From assembly GCF_014650555.1 (NCBI RefSeq), contig NZ_BMVE01000005.1, positions 62,001 through 126,000 on the forward strand: DNA of 64,000 nt. The letters are read 5' to 3'. The DNA is from Streptomyces goshikiensis. Its GTDB lineage: Bacteria; Actinomycetota; Actinomycetes; Streptomycetales; Streptomycetaceae. This document shows positions 8,286 to 16,479 of the stretch, one piece after another. The position numbers and the translations under genes are program-made. Numbering within the stretch: position 1 is the stretch's first letter; every line of letters starts with the position of its first letter. The notes below the pieces were generated by a model. The model worked only from the letters and a program-made list of their open reading frames with translations. It was not told the origin of the DNA and did not search any database.

Positions 8286-9377
8286 GTGACGCACCCCCTC
8301 CTGGACCTCCCGCCGCTGACCGCCGAGCGCTTCGCGTCGATCGAGCGGCGGGTCGCCGGACTGCTCGGTACCGGGCACGACGTGGTGATCACCCAGGGCG
8401 AGGCGCTGCTGCCGCTGGAGGCCTGCATCCGCTCGGGCGCGCGGCCCGGTTCGACGGCGCTGAACATCGTCACCGGCCCGTACGGAACCACCTTCGGCAA
8501 CTGGCTGCGCGACTGCGGGGCCAGCGTGGTGGACCTCGCGGTGCCCTTCGACACGGCGGTGACGGGCGAGCAGGTCGCGCGGGCGCTCGCCGCGCACCCG
8601 GAGATCGACTTCGTCTCGCTGGTGCACGCGGAGGCGGCGACCGGGAACACGAACCCGGTCGCGGAGATCGGCGAGGCGGTACGGGCCCACGGGGCACTGT
8701 TCATGCTGGACGCGGTCGCCTCGGTGGGCGCGGAGCCGCTGCTGCCGGACGCGTGGGGCGTGGACCTGTGCGTGATCGGCGCCCAGAAGGCGATGGGCGG
8801 CCCGGCGGGGGTCTCGGCGGTGTCGGTCTCGGACCGGGCGTGGGCCCGCTTCGCGGCGAACCCGGCCGCGCCGAGGCGCTCGTACCTGTCCCTCCTGGAC
8901 TGGAAGGAGCGCTGGATCGACGGCGGACGCAAGGCGCTGCTGCACGCCCCGGCCCAGCTGGAGATGCTGGCGCTGGAGGCCTGCCTGGACCGGATCGCGG
9001 CCGAGGGCCTGCCGGCCGTGATGGCGCGGCACGCGGCGGCCGCGGCGGCGACCCGCGCGGGCGCGGTGGCGCTGGGCCTGTCCGCGTACGTGCCGCTCGA
9101 TGCGGAGGCGGCCCCGGTGGCCACGACCCTGCGGGTGGCGGGTGGGGTGGACGCCTCGGAGGTCGTGGCGAAGGCCCTGTCGGCGGATCCGGCGGCGCCG
9201 CTCGCGGCGGGCGGCGGCGCGCTGGCCCGGGAGATGATCCGGGTCAACCACTACGGCCCGGCGGCGGCCCTGGACTCCGTACGGTCCTCGCTGACGGCAC
9301 TGGCCGCGGCCCTGTCCACCGACCCCACCCCGGCCCTGTCGGCGGCGGAGTCGGCATGGACGACAGCTCGGGCCTGA
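8286..9377 (+). CDS. Class V PLP-dependent aminotransferase (alanine-glyoxylate / serine-pyruvate type)
   Basis: A 363-residue fold-type I enzyme. Visible motifs are VVITQGEALLPLEA near residue 35, FVSLVHAEAATGNTNPVAEIG, FMLDAVASVGAEPL with the PLP-binding Asp, and VIGAQKAMGGPAGVSAV with the PLP lysine. These fit the alanine-glyoxylate aminotransferase/phosphonopyruvate aminotransferase branch. The GTG start at 8286 is preceded by GAAGAGAG. TAGGCT at 8247-8252 is a plausible -10 giving a short leader. The gene ends 24 bases from a second, convergent class V PLP enzyme; the two are not close copies of each other. Substrate unknown. Confidence 0.85.
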   Translation: MTHPLLDLPPLTAERFASIERRVAGLLGTGHDVVITQGEALLPLEACIRSGARPGSTALNIVTGPYGTTFGNWLRDCGASVVDLAVPFDTAVTGEQVARALAAHPEIDFVSLVHAEAATGNTNPVAEIGEAVRAHGALFMLDAVASVGAEPLLPDAWGVDLCVIGAQKAMGGPAGVSAVSVSDRAWARFAANPAAPRRSYLSLLDWKERWIDGGRKALLHAPAQLEMLALEACLDRIAAEGLPAVMARHAAAAAATRAGAVALGLSAYVPLDAEAAPVATTLRVAGGVDASEVVAKALSADPAAPLAAGGGALAREMIRVNHYGPAAALDSVRSSLTALAAALSTDPTPALSAAESAWTTARA

Positions 9378-9401
9378 CGGAAGCGGGCGTCAGCCGGGGC
9401 G

Positions 9402-10460
9402 TCAGCCGGACAGTGCGTTCAGTAGGCGGTCCACGTCCGCCTCGGTGTTGTAGAGGTGGAACGAGGCCCGCAGGGCGCCCGCGCGGGCCGCGGTGGCGAT
9501 GCCGGCCGCGAGCAGCTCCGGCTGGCGCCCGGCCAGACCCGGGACGGCGACGATCGGGGAGTCGCCCGGCACCGGCTCGTGGCCCAGGCGGGCGAGACCG
9601 GCCCGGTAGCGGGCGGCCAGCGCGGTGTCGTGGGCGTGCACGGCGTCGATGCCGATCCGCTCCAGCAGGGCCAGCGAGGGCGCGGCCGCGTGGTAGGCGA
9701 GGAAGGCCGGGGACTCGTCGAACCGGCGCGCCCCGGAGGCCAGTTGCGGCATCGGGCCGTAGGTGGCCTCCCAGCCGGGCTCCGCCGCCAGCCAGCCGGC
9801 GTGCAGCGGGGTCAGGGTGTGCTGGGCCTCCTCCGAGACGGTGAGGTACGAGGCGCCGCGCGCCCCGAGCAGCCACTTGTACCCGGCGGTGACCGTATAG
9901 GCGTAGGGCGAGGCGTCGAACGGCAGCCAGCCCACCGCCTGCGTGGCGTCCACCAGCATCCGGGCCCCGCACCCGGCGGCGGCCTCGCGGAGGGCGGGCA
10001 GGTCGGCGGTGCGGCCGTCGGCGGACTGGACGGCGCTGAGCGCGACCAGCGCCGTGTCCGGGCCGACGGATCCGGCGAGCTCCTCCAGCGGGACGAAGCG
10101 CACCTTGAGGTCGCCGCGCACCACGAAGGGGTTGATCACCGAGGCGAACTCCCCCTCGGGGCACAGCACTTCGGCGCCGGGCGGAAGCGCGGCCGCGACG
10201 AGGCCGACGTGGGTGGCGACGGACGAGCCGATCGCCACCCGGTCGGAGGCGACGCCGACCAGCCGGGCGAAGGAGTCGCGGACCAGGCCGACGCGGCCGA
10301 AGTCGCCGAACCCGGCGGCGGTTCCGGCGCCGGCGGCCTCGGCCAGCTCCCGTACCTCCGCGACGGCGGAACGCGGGAGGACTCCGCAGGTGGCGGTGTT
10401 GAGGTAGGTGGTGGAGTGCGCGAACTCGGCGCGGGCGGCTTCGGCGAGTGGAAGGATCAT
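9402..10460 (-). CDS. Class V aminotransferase / cysteine desulfurase-fold PLP enzyme
   Basis: The product is 352 residues. It opens with the family's N-terminal helix and TYLNTATCGVLPRSAV, which is the usual start of this group. IGSSVATHVGLVAAALPPGAEVL, SAVQSADGRTADLPAL, MLVDATQAVGWLPFD (PLP-ring Asp) and TVTAGYKWLLGARGASYL (PLP Lys) follow in order. The group includes cysteine desulfurase-like lyases and EgtE-type C-S lyases. It is not SufS, which has its own gene at 33.5 kb, and no ergothioneine genes are nearby, so the reaction is left open. The ATG at 10460 gives MILPLAEAA. The gene lies on the same strand as the DsbA-like gene but is separated from it by a stem-loop. Confidence 0.82.
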   Translation of the reverse strand: MILPLAEAARAEFAHSTTYLNTATCGVLPRSAVAEVRELAEAAGAGTAAGFGDFGRVGLVRDSFARLVGVASDRVAIGSSVATHVGLVAAALPPGAEVLCPEGEFASVINPFVVRGDLKVRFVPLEELAGSVGPDTALVALSAVQSADGRTADLPALREAAAGCGARMLVDATQAVGWLPFDASPYAYTVTAGYKWLLGARGASYLTVSEEAQHTLTPLHAGWLAAEPGWEATYGPMPQLASGARRFDESPAFLAYHAAAPSLALLERIGIDAVHAHDTALAARYRAGLARLGHEPVPGDSPIVAVPGLAGRQPELLAAGIATAARAGALRASFHLYNTEADVDRLLNALSG

Positions 10461-10482
10461 GTCCTCAACTCTGCGTCCGGAA

Positions 10483-10512
10483 CGGCCCCGAGTCCACGGG
10501 GCCTCGGGGCCG
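10483..10512 (-). terminator. Stem-loop terminator after the DsbA-like gene
   Basis: CGGCCCCGAG (10483-10492) and CTCGGGGCCG (10503-10512) form a perfect 10-bp stem with a 10-base loop, 28 bases downstream of the stop at 10540 on the minus strand. Confidence 0.6.
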
Positions 10513-10539
10513 TCCGGTGCCGCCGCGGGTGTTCGGGAG

Positions 10540-11247
10540 TCAGGCCCCCGGGACCGCGCAGGCGCCGTCGGGCTCGCACGCCTCGGCGCCGGCGGCCGGC
10601 TCCTCGACCTCGCGGCCGGCCCACGCCTGCTCCAGAGCCCGGGTGAACACCTCGGCGGGCTGGCCGCCGGAGATGCCGTAGCGGCGGTCCAGGACGAAGA
10701 ACGGCACGGCGTTGGCGCCCAGCTCGGCGGCCTCGCGCTCATCGGCCCGCACCTCGGCGGCGTAGGCGGAGTCGTCGGCGAGGACCGCGCGGGCCTCCGC
10801 CTCGTCCAGCCCGGCCTCGACGGCGAGCGCGACCAGCACCTCGGCGTCGAAGACGGAGCGCTCCTCGCCGAAGTTCGCCCGGTAGGCGAGGTCGAGGAGC
10901 TCCTCCTGGCGGCCGCGGGCGGCGGCCAGGTGCAGCAGGCGGTGGATGTCGAAGGTGTTGCCGTGGTCGCGGCCCTCGGTGCGGTACGTCAGCCCCGCGG
11001 CGCGGGCGCTGGCGGCGACGTGCTCCTCCATGCCGCGCGCCTCGTCGAGGGTGCGGCCGTACTTCTCGGCGAGCATCTCCACGACGGGCGCGGAGACGCC
11101 CTTGGGGCTGTTGGGGTCGAGCTCGAACGACCGGAAGACGATCTCCACCTGGTCGCGGTGCGCGAACTCCGCCAGGCCCTGAGTGAAGCGGGCCTTTCCG
11201 ACATAGCACCAGGGGCAGGCGATGTCGGCCCAAATTTCGACGCGCAT
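10540..11247 (-). CDS. DsbA family oxidoreductase, FrnE-like
   Basis: The 235-residue thioredoxin-fold protein starts MRVEIWADIACPWCYVGKARF, so a CPWC redox motif is at residues 11-14, and it has the long helical insertion of the FrnE/2-hydroxychromene-2-carboxylate isomerase branch (VSAPVVEMLAEKYGRT, NTFDIHRLLHLA, VPFFVLDRRYGISGGQPAEVF). The cis-Pro loop is AVPFFV. There is no signal peptide, so it acts in the cytosol, probably in disulfide exchange or isomerisation during oxidative stress; this is family knowledge, not shown here. A Cys-containing C-terminal tail (EACEPDGACAVPGA) is unusual and might bind metal. It appears to be a single transcription unit. Confidence 0.88.
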   Translation of the reverse strand: MRVEIWADIACPWCYVGKARFTQGLAEFAHRDQVEIVFRSFELDPNSPKGVSAPVVEMLAEKYGRTLDEARGMEEHVAASARAAGLTYRTEGRDHGNTFDIHRLLHLAAARGRQEELLDLAYRANFGEERSVFDAEVLVALAVEAGLDEAEARAVLADDSAYAAEVRADEREAAELGANAVPFFVLDRRYGISGGQPAEVFTRALEQAWAGREVEEPAAGAEACEPDGACAVPGA

Positions 11248-11318
11248 GTTGCTTCTTCTCTCCGGTTCCAGGGGATCGCTTCAAGACGGTTCCGGGTTCA
11301 ACCATCCGGTGGGGCGTC

Positions 11319-11810
11319 TCATTCCCCGGACGCGGGGCGCACGCTCAGCCAGAGGGTGAGGTGCGAGCCCGACTTCGCGCCGGAGGGGTCCGCGAGCCAG
11401 CCGTGGGCGGCGTAGAAGGCCTGGGCGCGCAGGTTGTGCTCGTAGACCTCCAGCCGCACCCGCCCCACCCCGGCGAGGCGCCAGGCGTCGAGGCAGGCGG
11501 CGTGCAGGGCGGCGCCGGTGCCGCGGCGCCAGTGCCCCGGATCCACGTGCAGCTGGGTGAGGGTGGTCTCGCCGTCGGCGGTGCGGAAGGCGGCGACCCC
11601 GGTGAGCTCGCCGTCGCGCTCGGCGCAGAGCACCCCGCCGTCGGAGGCCGCCCGGGCGACGGCCCGCGACCAGCCCTCGCGGGTCCGCGCGAGCTCGGCC
11701 TCACCGCTGTAGACCTCCGCGGGCAGCCGGCCCTGGTAGTAGGTGGCCCGGGCCCGGGTGTGGAGGGCGGCGATGGCGTCGAGGTCTGCGGGGCGCGCGG
11801 TCCTGATCAT
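11319..11810 (-). CDS. GNAT family N-acetyltransferase
   Basis: The product has 163 residues and the typical acetyltransferase layout: MIRTARPADLDAIAALHTRA, a central strand GELTGVAAFRTADGETTLTQLHVDPGHWRRGTGAALHAACLDAW containing the acetyl-CoA loop WRRGTGAAL, and VRLEVYEHNLRAQAFYAAHGWL. This is the classic NxxAxxFYxxxGF end of the domain. The acceptor substrate is unknown. The gene sits between the DsbA-like gene and a penicillin-binding protein, all on the minus strand; the stem-loop at 11821-11854 separates it from the PBP gene. Confidence 0.87.
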   Translation of the reverse strand: MIRTARPADLDAIAALHTRARATYYQGRLPAEVYSGEAELARTREGWSRAVARAASDGGVLCAERDGELTGVAAFRTADGETTLTQLHVDPGHWRRGTGAALHAACLDAWRLAGVGRVRLEVYEHNLRAQAFYAAHGWLADPSGAKSGSHLTLWLSVRPASGE

Positions 11811-11820
11811 GGACAGGGAA

Positions 11821-11854
11821 ACGCGCCGCGAACCCCGTTCGGTTCCCGGCGCGT
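11821..11854 (-). terminator. Stem-loop terminator after the PBP gene
   Basis: Outer arms ACGCGCCG (11821-11828) and CGGCGCGT (11847-11854) and inner arms GAACC (11830-11834) and GGTTC (11841-11845) form a stepped hairpin, 20 bases past the PBP stop at 11874. Confidence 0.6.
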
Positions 11855-11873
11855 CAGCCGTCTGTTCGAATGG

Positions 11874-13322
11874 CTACTTCTTCAGCCACGCCGCCATCAT
11901 CTTCTGGGCGATGGGCGCGGCCAGCTTGCCGCCGCCGATCTCGGAGCGGTCGGTGTCCGAGTTCTCGATCACCACGGCGACGGCGATCTGCTTGCCGTCC
12001 GCCTTCCCGTACGAGGTGAACCAGGCGAGCGGCGACTTGCTGTTGTTCACGCCGCGCTGGGCGGTACCGGTCTTGCCGCCCACCTCGGCGCCCTTCACCT
12101 GGGCGGGCTTGCCGCCGCCCTCGGTGGCGACCGTGCGCATCGCGTCCTGGAGCATCGAGGCGGTCCGCTCCTTCATGACCTGATCGGACTTCGGGTCCTT
12201 GAAGCTCTCCAGGACGTTGCCGTTGGCGTCGGTGACCTCGGAGACCATGTGCGGGGCGACGAGCTTGCCACCGTTCTCGATCGCGGCCGTCACCATCGCC
12301 ATCTGGAGCGGGGTGGCCTGCACGTCGAACTGGCCGATACCCGTCTGCGCGACCTGGTCGACGGACATCTTCTCCGACGGGTACTTGCTCGGCGGATTGG
12401 TGCGGACCGGGGTGTCGATCTGCGTGTTGAAGCCGAGCTTCTCCGCCGTCGCGCGCATCTTGTCCTGGCCGAGCTTGGAGGCGAGCTCGGCGAAGACGTT
12501 GTTGCAGGACAGCCGCAGCGCGGTGCGCGGGGAGACGTTGTTGCAGGCCGCCGAGCCCGCCTCGCTGGGCAGCTGGGTGCGGGTGCCGGGGATCGTGTAC
12601 GGGTCGGGGGTGCCCGTGGGCGTGTCGATGTTCGTGACCAGCCCGTTCTCGATGGCCGCCGCCAGGGTGACCAGCTTGAAGGTGGAGCCGGGCGCCTGGG
12701 GCTTGCGCAGCGCGACGTTCTCCATCGCCTTGCCCTGGTCGGCGGAGAGCTCCTGCCAGGCCTTCTCGTCGTTGGCGCCGGTGATCCGGCCGGGGTCGTA
12801 CGAGGAGTTGTTCACGACCGCGAGGATCTCGCCCGTCGCCGGGTCGATGGCCACGGCGGAGCCCTGCTTGTCCTGGAGCGCGTCCCAGGCGGCCTTCTGC
12901 ACGTCCCGGTCGATCGTGGTCAGCACGTCACCCGGGGAGGCCCGCTTGTTGGTGAGCGTGTCCATGACCGTCTTGAGACGGTTGTCCGAGCCGTTGAGGA
13001 TGTTCTTGTAGACCCCCTCCAGCATCGTCGTGCCGTAGGCCTGCGAGCTGTACCCGGTGATGGGCGCGTAGAGCGGGCCGTCGGTGTACGTCCGCTTGTA
13101 TCCGAAGTCCTTGCCGCCCGTCTTGGTCGAGCCCGTGATCGCCTCCCCGCCCACGATGATGTTGCCCAGCGGGTTCTCGTACTGCCCGATGAGGTTGCGC
13201 CGGTTGTGTTCGTCGTCTGCGAGGGCCTGGCCTTGATATGCCTGCACCCAGGTGACCCGCACCAAAAGGGCCAGCACCAGAAGCAGACAGAAGACCGACG
13301 CACGCCTGATCGTTTTGTTCAT
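11874..13322 (-). CDS. Penicillin-binding protein, class B transpeptidase (PbpA-like)
   Basis: A 482-residue membrane-anchored D,D-transpeptidase that would cross-link peptidoglycan. A single N-terminal helix (VFCLLLVLALLVRVTWV) precedes the PBP-dimer-like region. The transpeptidase domain has all three motifs: SxxK as STFK at 213-216, SxN as SCN at 272-274, and KTGTA near residue 412. The length matches the short actinobacterial PbpA group found beside ftsW-like genes, but no SEDS gene is visible here. ATG 13322 is the only plausible start; it follows GGGGG directly. The gene lies 62 bases downstream of the response regulator gene and could be read from the same promoter. Confidence 0.92.
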   Translation of the reverse strand: MNKTIRRASVFCLLLVLALLVRVTWVQAYQGQALADDEHNRRNLIGQYENPLGNIIVGGEAITGSTKTGGKDFGYKRTYTDGPLYAPITGYSSQAYGTTMLEGVYKNILNGSDNRLKTVMDTLTNKRASPGDVLTTIDRDVQKAAWDALQDKQGSAVAIDPATGEILAVVNNSSYDPGRITGANDEKAWQELSADQGKAMENVALRKPQAPGSTFKLVTLAAAIENGLVTNIDTPTGTPDPYTIPGTRTQLPSEAGSAACNNVSPRTALRLSCNNVFAELASKLGQDKMRATAEKLGFNTQIDTPVRTNPPSKYPSEKMSVDQVAQTGIGQFDVQATPLQMAMVTAAIENGGKLVAPHMVSEVTDANGNVLESFKDPKSDQVMKERTASMLQDAMRTVATEGGGKPAQVKGAEVGGKTGTAQRGVNNSKSPLAWFTSYGKADGKQIAVAVVIENSDTDRSEIGGGKLAAPIAQKMMAAWLKK

Positions 13323-13384
13323 CCCCCAGAAGGACGTCCGAACGCCCCCGGACGTTCCGCTCTGCCCCGATTGTGGCGGGGTTC

Positions 13385-14080
13385 TCAGCTCTTCTTCATG
13401 AGGAAGCCCCCCTCGTAGGCCGCGATGACCGCCTGCGTGCGGTCGCGGGAGCCGGTCTTGGCGAGGACCGCGGCCACATGCGTCTTGACCGTCTGCGGCC
13501 CGACCCCGAGCCGCTCGCTCAGCTCGTGGTTGGACAGCCCGGTGGCCATCAGGCGCAGTACGTCGGCCTCCCGGTCGGTGAGCCGGGCCGCCCAGGCCGG
13601 GGCGGCCGGGGCCGGGCCGCCGGCCGTGTGCGCGACGGCCAGCGCGCGGACGGCGGCCGGGAAGAGCAGCGAGTCCCCGCGGGCGACGAGACGGACCGCT
13701 CCGATCAGCTCGTCGGGATCGGCGCGCTTCAGGAGGAACCCGGCGGCGCCCGCGCGCAGCGCGTCGTACACGTACGCGTCGTTCTCGAAGGTGGTGACGA
13801 CCACGATCCGGGGCGGCTCCGCCATGGTGGCGAGGATCTGCTCGGTGGCCCGGATGCCGTCGATCTCTGGCATCCGGACGTCCATCAGCACCACGTCGGG
13901 GGCGAGCGAGCGGACCAGCGGGACGGCCTCGGCACCGGAGGCCGCCTCCCCGACCACCTCCAGATCGGGTTCGGCCTCCAGGATGACCCGCAGCGCGGTA
14001 CGGACCATCCGCTCGTCGTCGGCGAGCACGATCCGCAGCGGCGGCCGCCCCGCCGGGGCCGGGGGTGACTCCGGGCTCAT
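13385..14080 (-). CDS. NarL/LuxR-family response regulator
   Basis: The 231-residue product has a receiver domain (IVLADDERMVRTAL, phospho-acceptor Asp in VVLMDVRMPEIDG, VVTTFENDAYVY, Lys in GFLLKRADPDEL) and a C-terminal LuxR helix-turn-helix: LTDREADVLRLMATGLSNHELSERLGVGPQTVKTHVAAVLAKTG. It is a DNA-binding partner of the kinase encoded just upstream. The start ATG overlaps the kinase stop by four bases (ATGA), so the two are translationally coupled. A Pro/Gly-rich stretch separates the domains. The downstream PBP gene, 62 bases away, is a natural candidate for the same transcript and suggests an envelope-related stimulus, which is inference. Confidence 0.93.
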   Translation of the reverse strand: MSPESPPAPAGRPPLRIVLADDERMVRTALRVILEAEPDLEVVGEAASGAEAVPLVRSLAPDVVLMDVRMPEIDGIRATEQILATMAEPPRIVVVTTFENDAYVYDALRAGAAGFLLKRADPDELIGAVRLVARGDSLLFPAAVRALAVAHTAGGPAPAAPAWAARLTDREADVLRLMATGLSNHELSERLGVGPQTVKTHVAAVLAKTGSRDRTQAVIAAYEGGFLMKKS

Positions 14081-15363
14081 CGCGGCCCTCCGCCAAGCGG
14101 GAGGACGGCCAGCAGCCGCCACTGGCCCTCGTACGGGCCGGCCTCGACGCGGCCTCCGAGCAGCGCGGCCCGCTCCGCGGCGCCGCGCAGCCCGCGGCCG
14201 CCGGTGGTGCGGGACTCCCGGCGCTCGGGGTCCGCGGTTGGGTTGGTCATGCTGATCTCCAGTTCACGGTGTCCTTCGCCTTCCTGTCCCTGCCGTACGA
14301 CGATCCCCAGCCGGACCGGGCCCCCGCCGTGACGCAGGGCGTTGCTCAGGCCCTCCTGCACGATCCGGTACGCCTCGCGGGAGGCGATCGCGGGGAGCCG
14401 CGCCCAGTCCCCGCCGGGCCCGGGGTCCTGGTGGGCGGCGACGGCGGTACCCCCGGCCCGGGTACGGGCGAGGAGTCCGTCGAGGTCGGCGGCGAGCGTC
14501 GGCGCGGGCGCGGCATCGGCCCGGGCCGGGTCCCCGTCGCGCAGCAGGCCCAGGACGGCGTCCAGCTCCCCCACCGTCCGCCGCGTGGTGTCCTCGATCG
14601 CGGCCAGCGCCTCCCGTGCGAACTCCGGGTCGCTGTCCAGCACCCGCCGGGCGGCGCTCGCCTGGAGGGTGACGGCGCTCAGCGCGTGCCCCACCGCGTC
14701 GTGCAACTCCCGGGCCAGCCGGTTGCGCACCGCCAGGTCGGCGGCCCGCTCCTCGGCCGCCGCCAGCCGGTCCGCCCCGGTCGGCCCGAGCAGTACGGGC
14801 GCCAGCCGGGCCAGCAGCTCCCCCGCCCCGGCGGCGCACAGGACGAGCCCGGCGAGCAGCGCCATCCCGACGAGGGACCCCGCGTAGGGCAGGGTGCCCG
14901 GCCCGAACCACTGCCGCCCCAGCGGGGTGTCCTGCAGGGCCCCCACGAAGGGCAGGGCGATCAGCGCCACCGCCATCGGCGGGACCGCCAGGCTCATCCC
15001 GCTGACCAGCGCGCCGATCCCCAGGTGCAGGGTCCACCAGACGCAGGCCCGCCCCCGCGCCGCCCAGGACCGGGCCGGCCCCTCGGCCAGCCGCTCCCCC
15101 GGCACCCCGCACATGGCCCGAACGGCGGCCACCGACATCGGCCGGACCAGCCCGAACACCGCGGTGGCGGCGGCCAGCGGCAGCGAGAGGGCGTAGGCGG
15201 CGAGGATCAGCGGGAAGGAGTCCAGGGCATTGGACTCGGCGAGAGCGCCGACCACCACCTGGGCGAGCAGGAAGTAGGGCATCAGCAGGGCCCCGCCGAG
15301 CACCAGGTGCACCCAGCGCAGCCGGGCCCGCGCCCCGAGCCCCCTGGCCACCGCCCTCCGCAT
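14077..15363 (-). CDS. Sensor histidine kinase (HisKA_3 / NarX-type)
   Basis: A 428-residue membrane kinase. Five to six hydrophobic segments span about residues 18-180 with little extracytoplasmic loop, implying membrane-embedded sensing. The HisKA_3 phospho-acceptor helix is LARELHDAVGHALSAVTLQASAARR (His about 227). A HATPase_c domain follows with N-box REAYRIVQEGLSNALRHG and G-box GGRGLRGAAERAALLGGR. The start overlaps the stop of the upstream membrane protein by one base (TGATG), and the stop overlaps the regulator start, so three genes are coupled. The kinase phosphorylates the NarL-type regulator in all known examples of this pairing; the signal is unknown. Confidence 0.92.
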   Translation of the reverse strand: MRRAVARGLGARARLRWVHLVLGGALLMPYFLLAQVVVGALAESNALDSFPLILAAYALSLPLAAATAVFGLVRPMSVAAVRAMCGVPGERLAEGPARSWAARGRACVWWTLHLGIGALVSGMSLAVPPMAVALIALPFVGALQDTPLGRQWFGPGTLPYAGSLVGMALLAGLVLCAAGAGELLARLAPVLLGPTGADRLAAAEERAADLAVRNRLARELHDAVGHALSAVTLQASAARRVLDSDPEFAREALAAIEDTTRRTVGELDAVLGLLRDGDPARADAAPAPTLAADLDGLLARTRAGGTAVAAHQDPGPGGDWARLPAIASREAYRIVQEGLSNALRHGGGPVRLGIVVRQGQEGEGHRELEISMTNPTADPERRESRTTGGRGLRGAAERAALLGGRVEAGPYEGQWRLLAVLPLGGGPR

Positions 15364-16385
15364 CACGCCTCGCGGCGGGAGGCGAGGAACCTCGCGAGCA
15401 CGGCGGCGGCGAGCACTCCGGTGATCATCTGGCCAGCGTAGATCAACCGGACTGTCCCGGAAGGGTGTTCGCCGCCGTCGAGCTGCGTGCCCAGCGAGGC
15501 GATCAGCGGCCACAGGCCCCAGCACAGGGCTGCCGCCGAGCCGGTCCAGGTGAGGGCCAGCGGCCGCCACACCCGCCGGCTCCCGCCCCGGGCCAGCAGC
15601 AGCGCCCCCGCGCCGGCGGCCAGCAGGCATATCGCGTGCACCCCGGGGACCACGCCCGCCGTCGCCGAGCGGGCGGCCGCCCGCTCCGCGCCCATCCCTC
15701 CCGTCCCGCCGAGGGCCCAGTACACGTGGACCCCCGCGACGAGCACGGCGCACACCGCCGCGGCTCCCGCCACCACCCCCGTGGGTGACGGGAGCCCGCG
15801 GCCCCGCACGCCCTGCCAGTGCCGGCCCCAGCGCTCCCGCGCATAGGGGACGAACAGCCCGGCCAGGGCGAGTCCTTGGACGGTGAAACCGGTGTAGACG
15901 ACCGTGAACACCCAGGAGTCGAGGAAGGGCCGCACCGCCCCCTCGGCGGGTGCCCGGGCGCCCGGATCCACCGCCCGTATGAGCAGTTGGGCCGGGAACG
16001 CGGTGAGGATCGGGGTGAGCAGACCGGTGGCGGCGAAGGCGGGGACGGTGAGCAGCCAGGGAGGCAGCCGCATCCCCCAGGGTCTGGTGAGGGCCAGGAC
16101 GAGCAGGATCACGCACGCGTCCATGGCCAGGGTGACGGCGTTGGCCAGGGTCAGGAACATCCCCGGCTCCAGCAGCGGGCTGCCTTCGGGTATCCCGGCC
16201 CGGCTCCCCGACAGCCAGGCGGACTTGAGGACCAGATAGGGCACCGTCGCAGCCAGGGCCACCCCCCGCAGGACCCGGCGCCCGGCTCCCAGCGCCGGGC
16301 CCGAGGGCCGCGCCCCGCTCCCCTTGCTCCCCTTGCTCATCTTGCTCGTCTTGTTCGGCACGTGTACGGCTCGTGTGGAGTTCAT
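15363..16385 (-). CDS. Polytopic membrane protein coupled to the two-component system
   Basis: I do not recognise a named family. The 340-residue product has a polar, Lys/Ser-rich N-terminus (NKTSKMSKGSKGSG) followed by eight or so hydrophobic segments, among them VLRGVALAATVPYLVL, DACVILLVLALT, WLLTVPAFAATGLLTPIL, LDSWVFTVVYTGFTVQGLALAGLFVP, and a last one MITGVLAAAVLARFLA. There are no catalytic motifs. It starts the operon and overlaps the kinase start by one base, so its level is tied to the kinase. A role as sensory or stability partner of the kinase is possible but unproven. ATG 16385 gives MNSTRAVHV. Confidence 0.75.
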   Translation of the reverse strand: MNSTRAVHVPNKTSKMSKGSKGSGARPSGPALGAGRRVLRGVALAATVPYLVLKSAWLSGSRAGIPEGSPLLEPGMFLTLANAVTLAMDACVILLVLALTRPWGMRLPPWLLTVPAFAATGLLTPILTAFPAQLLIRAVDPGARAPAEGAVRPFLDSWVFTVVYTGFTVQGLALAGLFVPYARERWGRHWQGVRGRGLPSPTGVVAGAAAVCAVLVAGVHVYWALGGTGGMGAERAAARSATAGVVPGVHAICLLAAGAGALLLARGGSRRVWRPLALTWTGSAAALCWGLWPLIASLGTQLDGGEHPSGTVRLIYAGQMITGVLAAAVLARFLASRREA

Positions 16386-16440
16386 GCCTCAACGTTCGCC
16401 CGCGCGGGCCCCCCGCCGCCTCCCCCGTGAAGGGGAACCG

Positions 16441-16460
16441 TCTCCCCCACCCGGGGGAGA
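16441..16460 (-). terminator. Stem-loop terminator after the IclR gene
   Basis: TCTCCCCC (16441-16448) and GGGGGAGA (16453-16460) pair around ACCC, 19 bases past the IclR stop at 16480, and are followed on the minus strand by a short pyrimidine run. Confidence 0.5.
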
Positions 16461-16479
16461 AACCGCCCCGTCCACCGCG

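Noticed and set aside
9402..10460. Ergothioneine lyase EgtE
   Set aside because: The fold-type I PLP enzyme resembles several C-S lyases and desulfurases; no egtB, egtC or egtD gene lies nearby.
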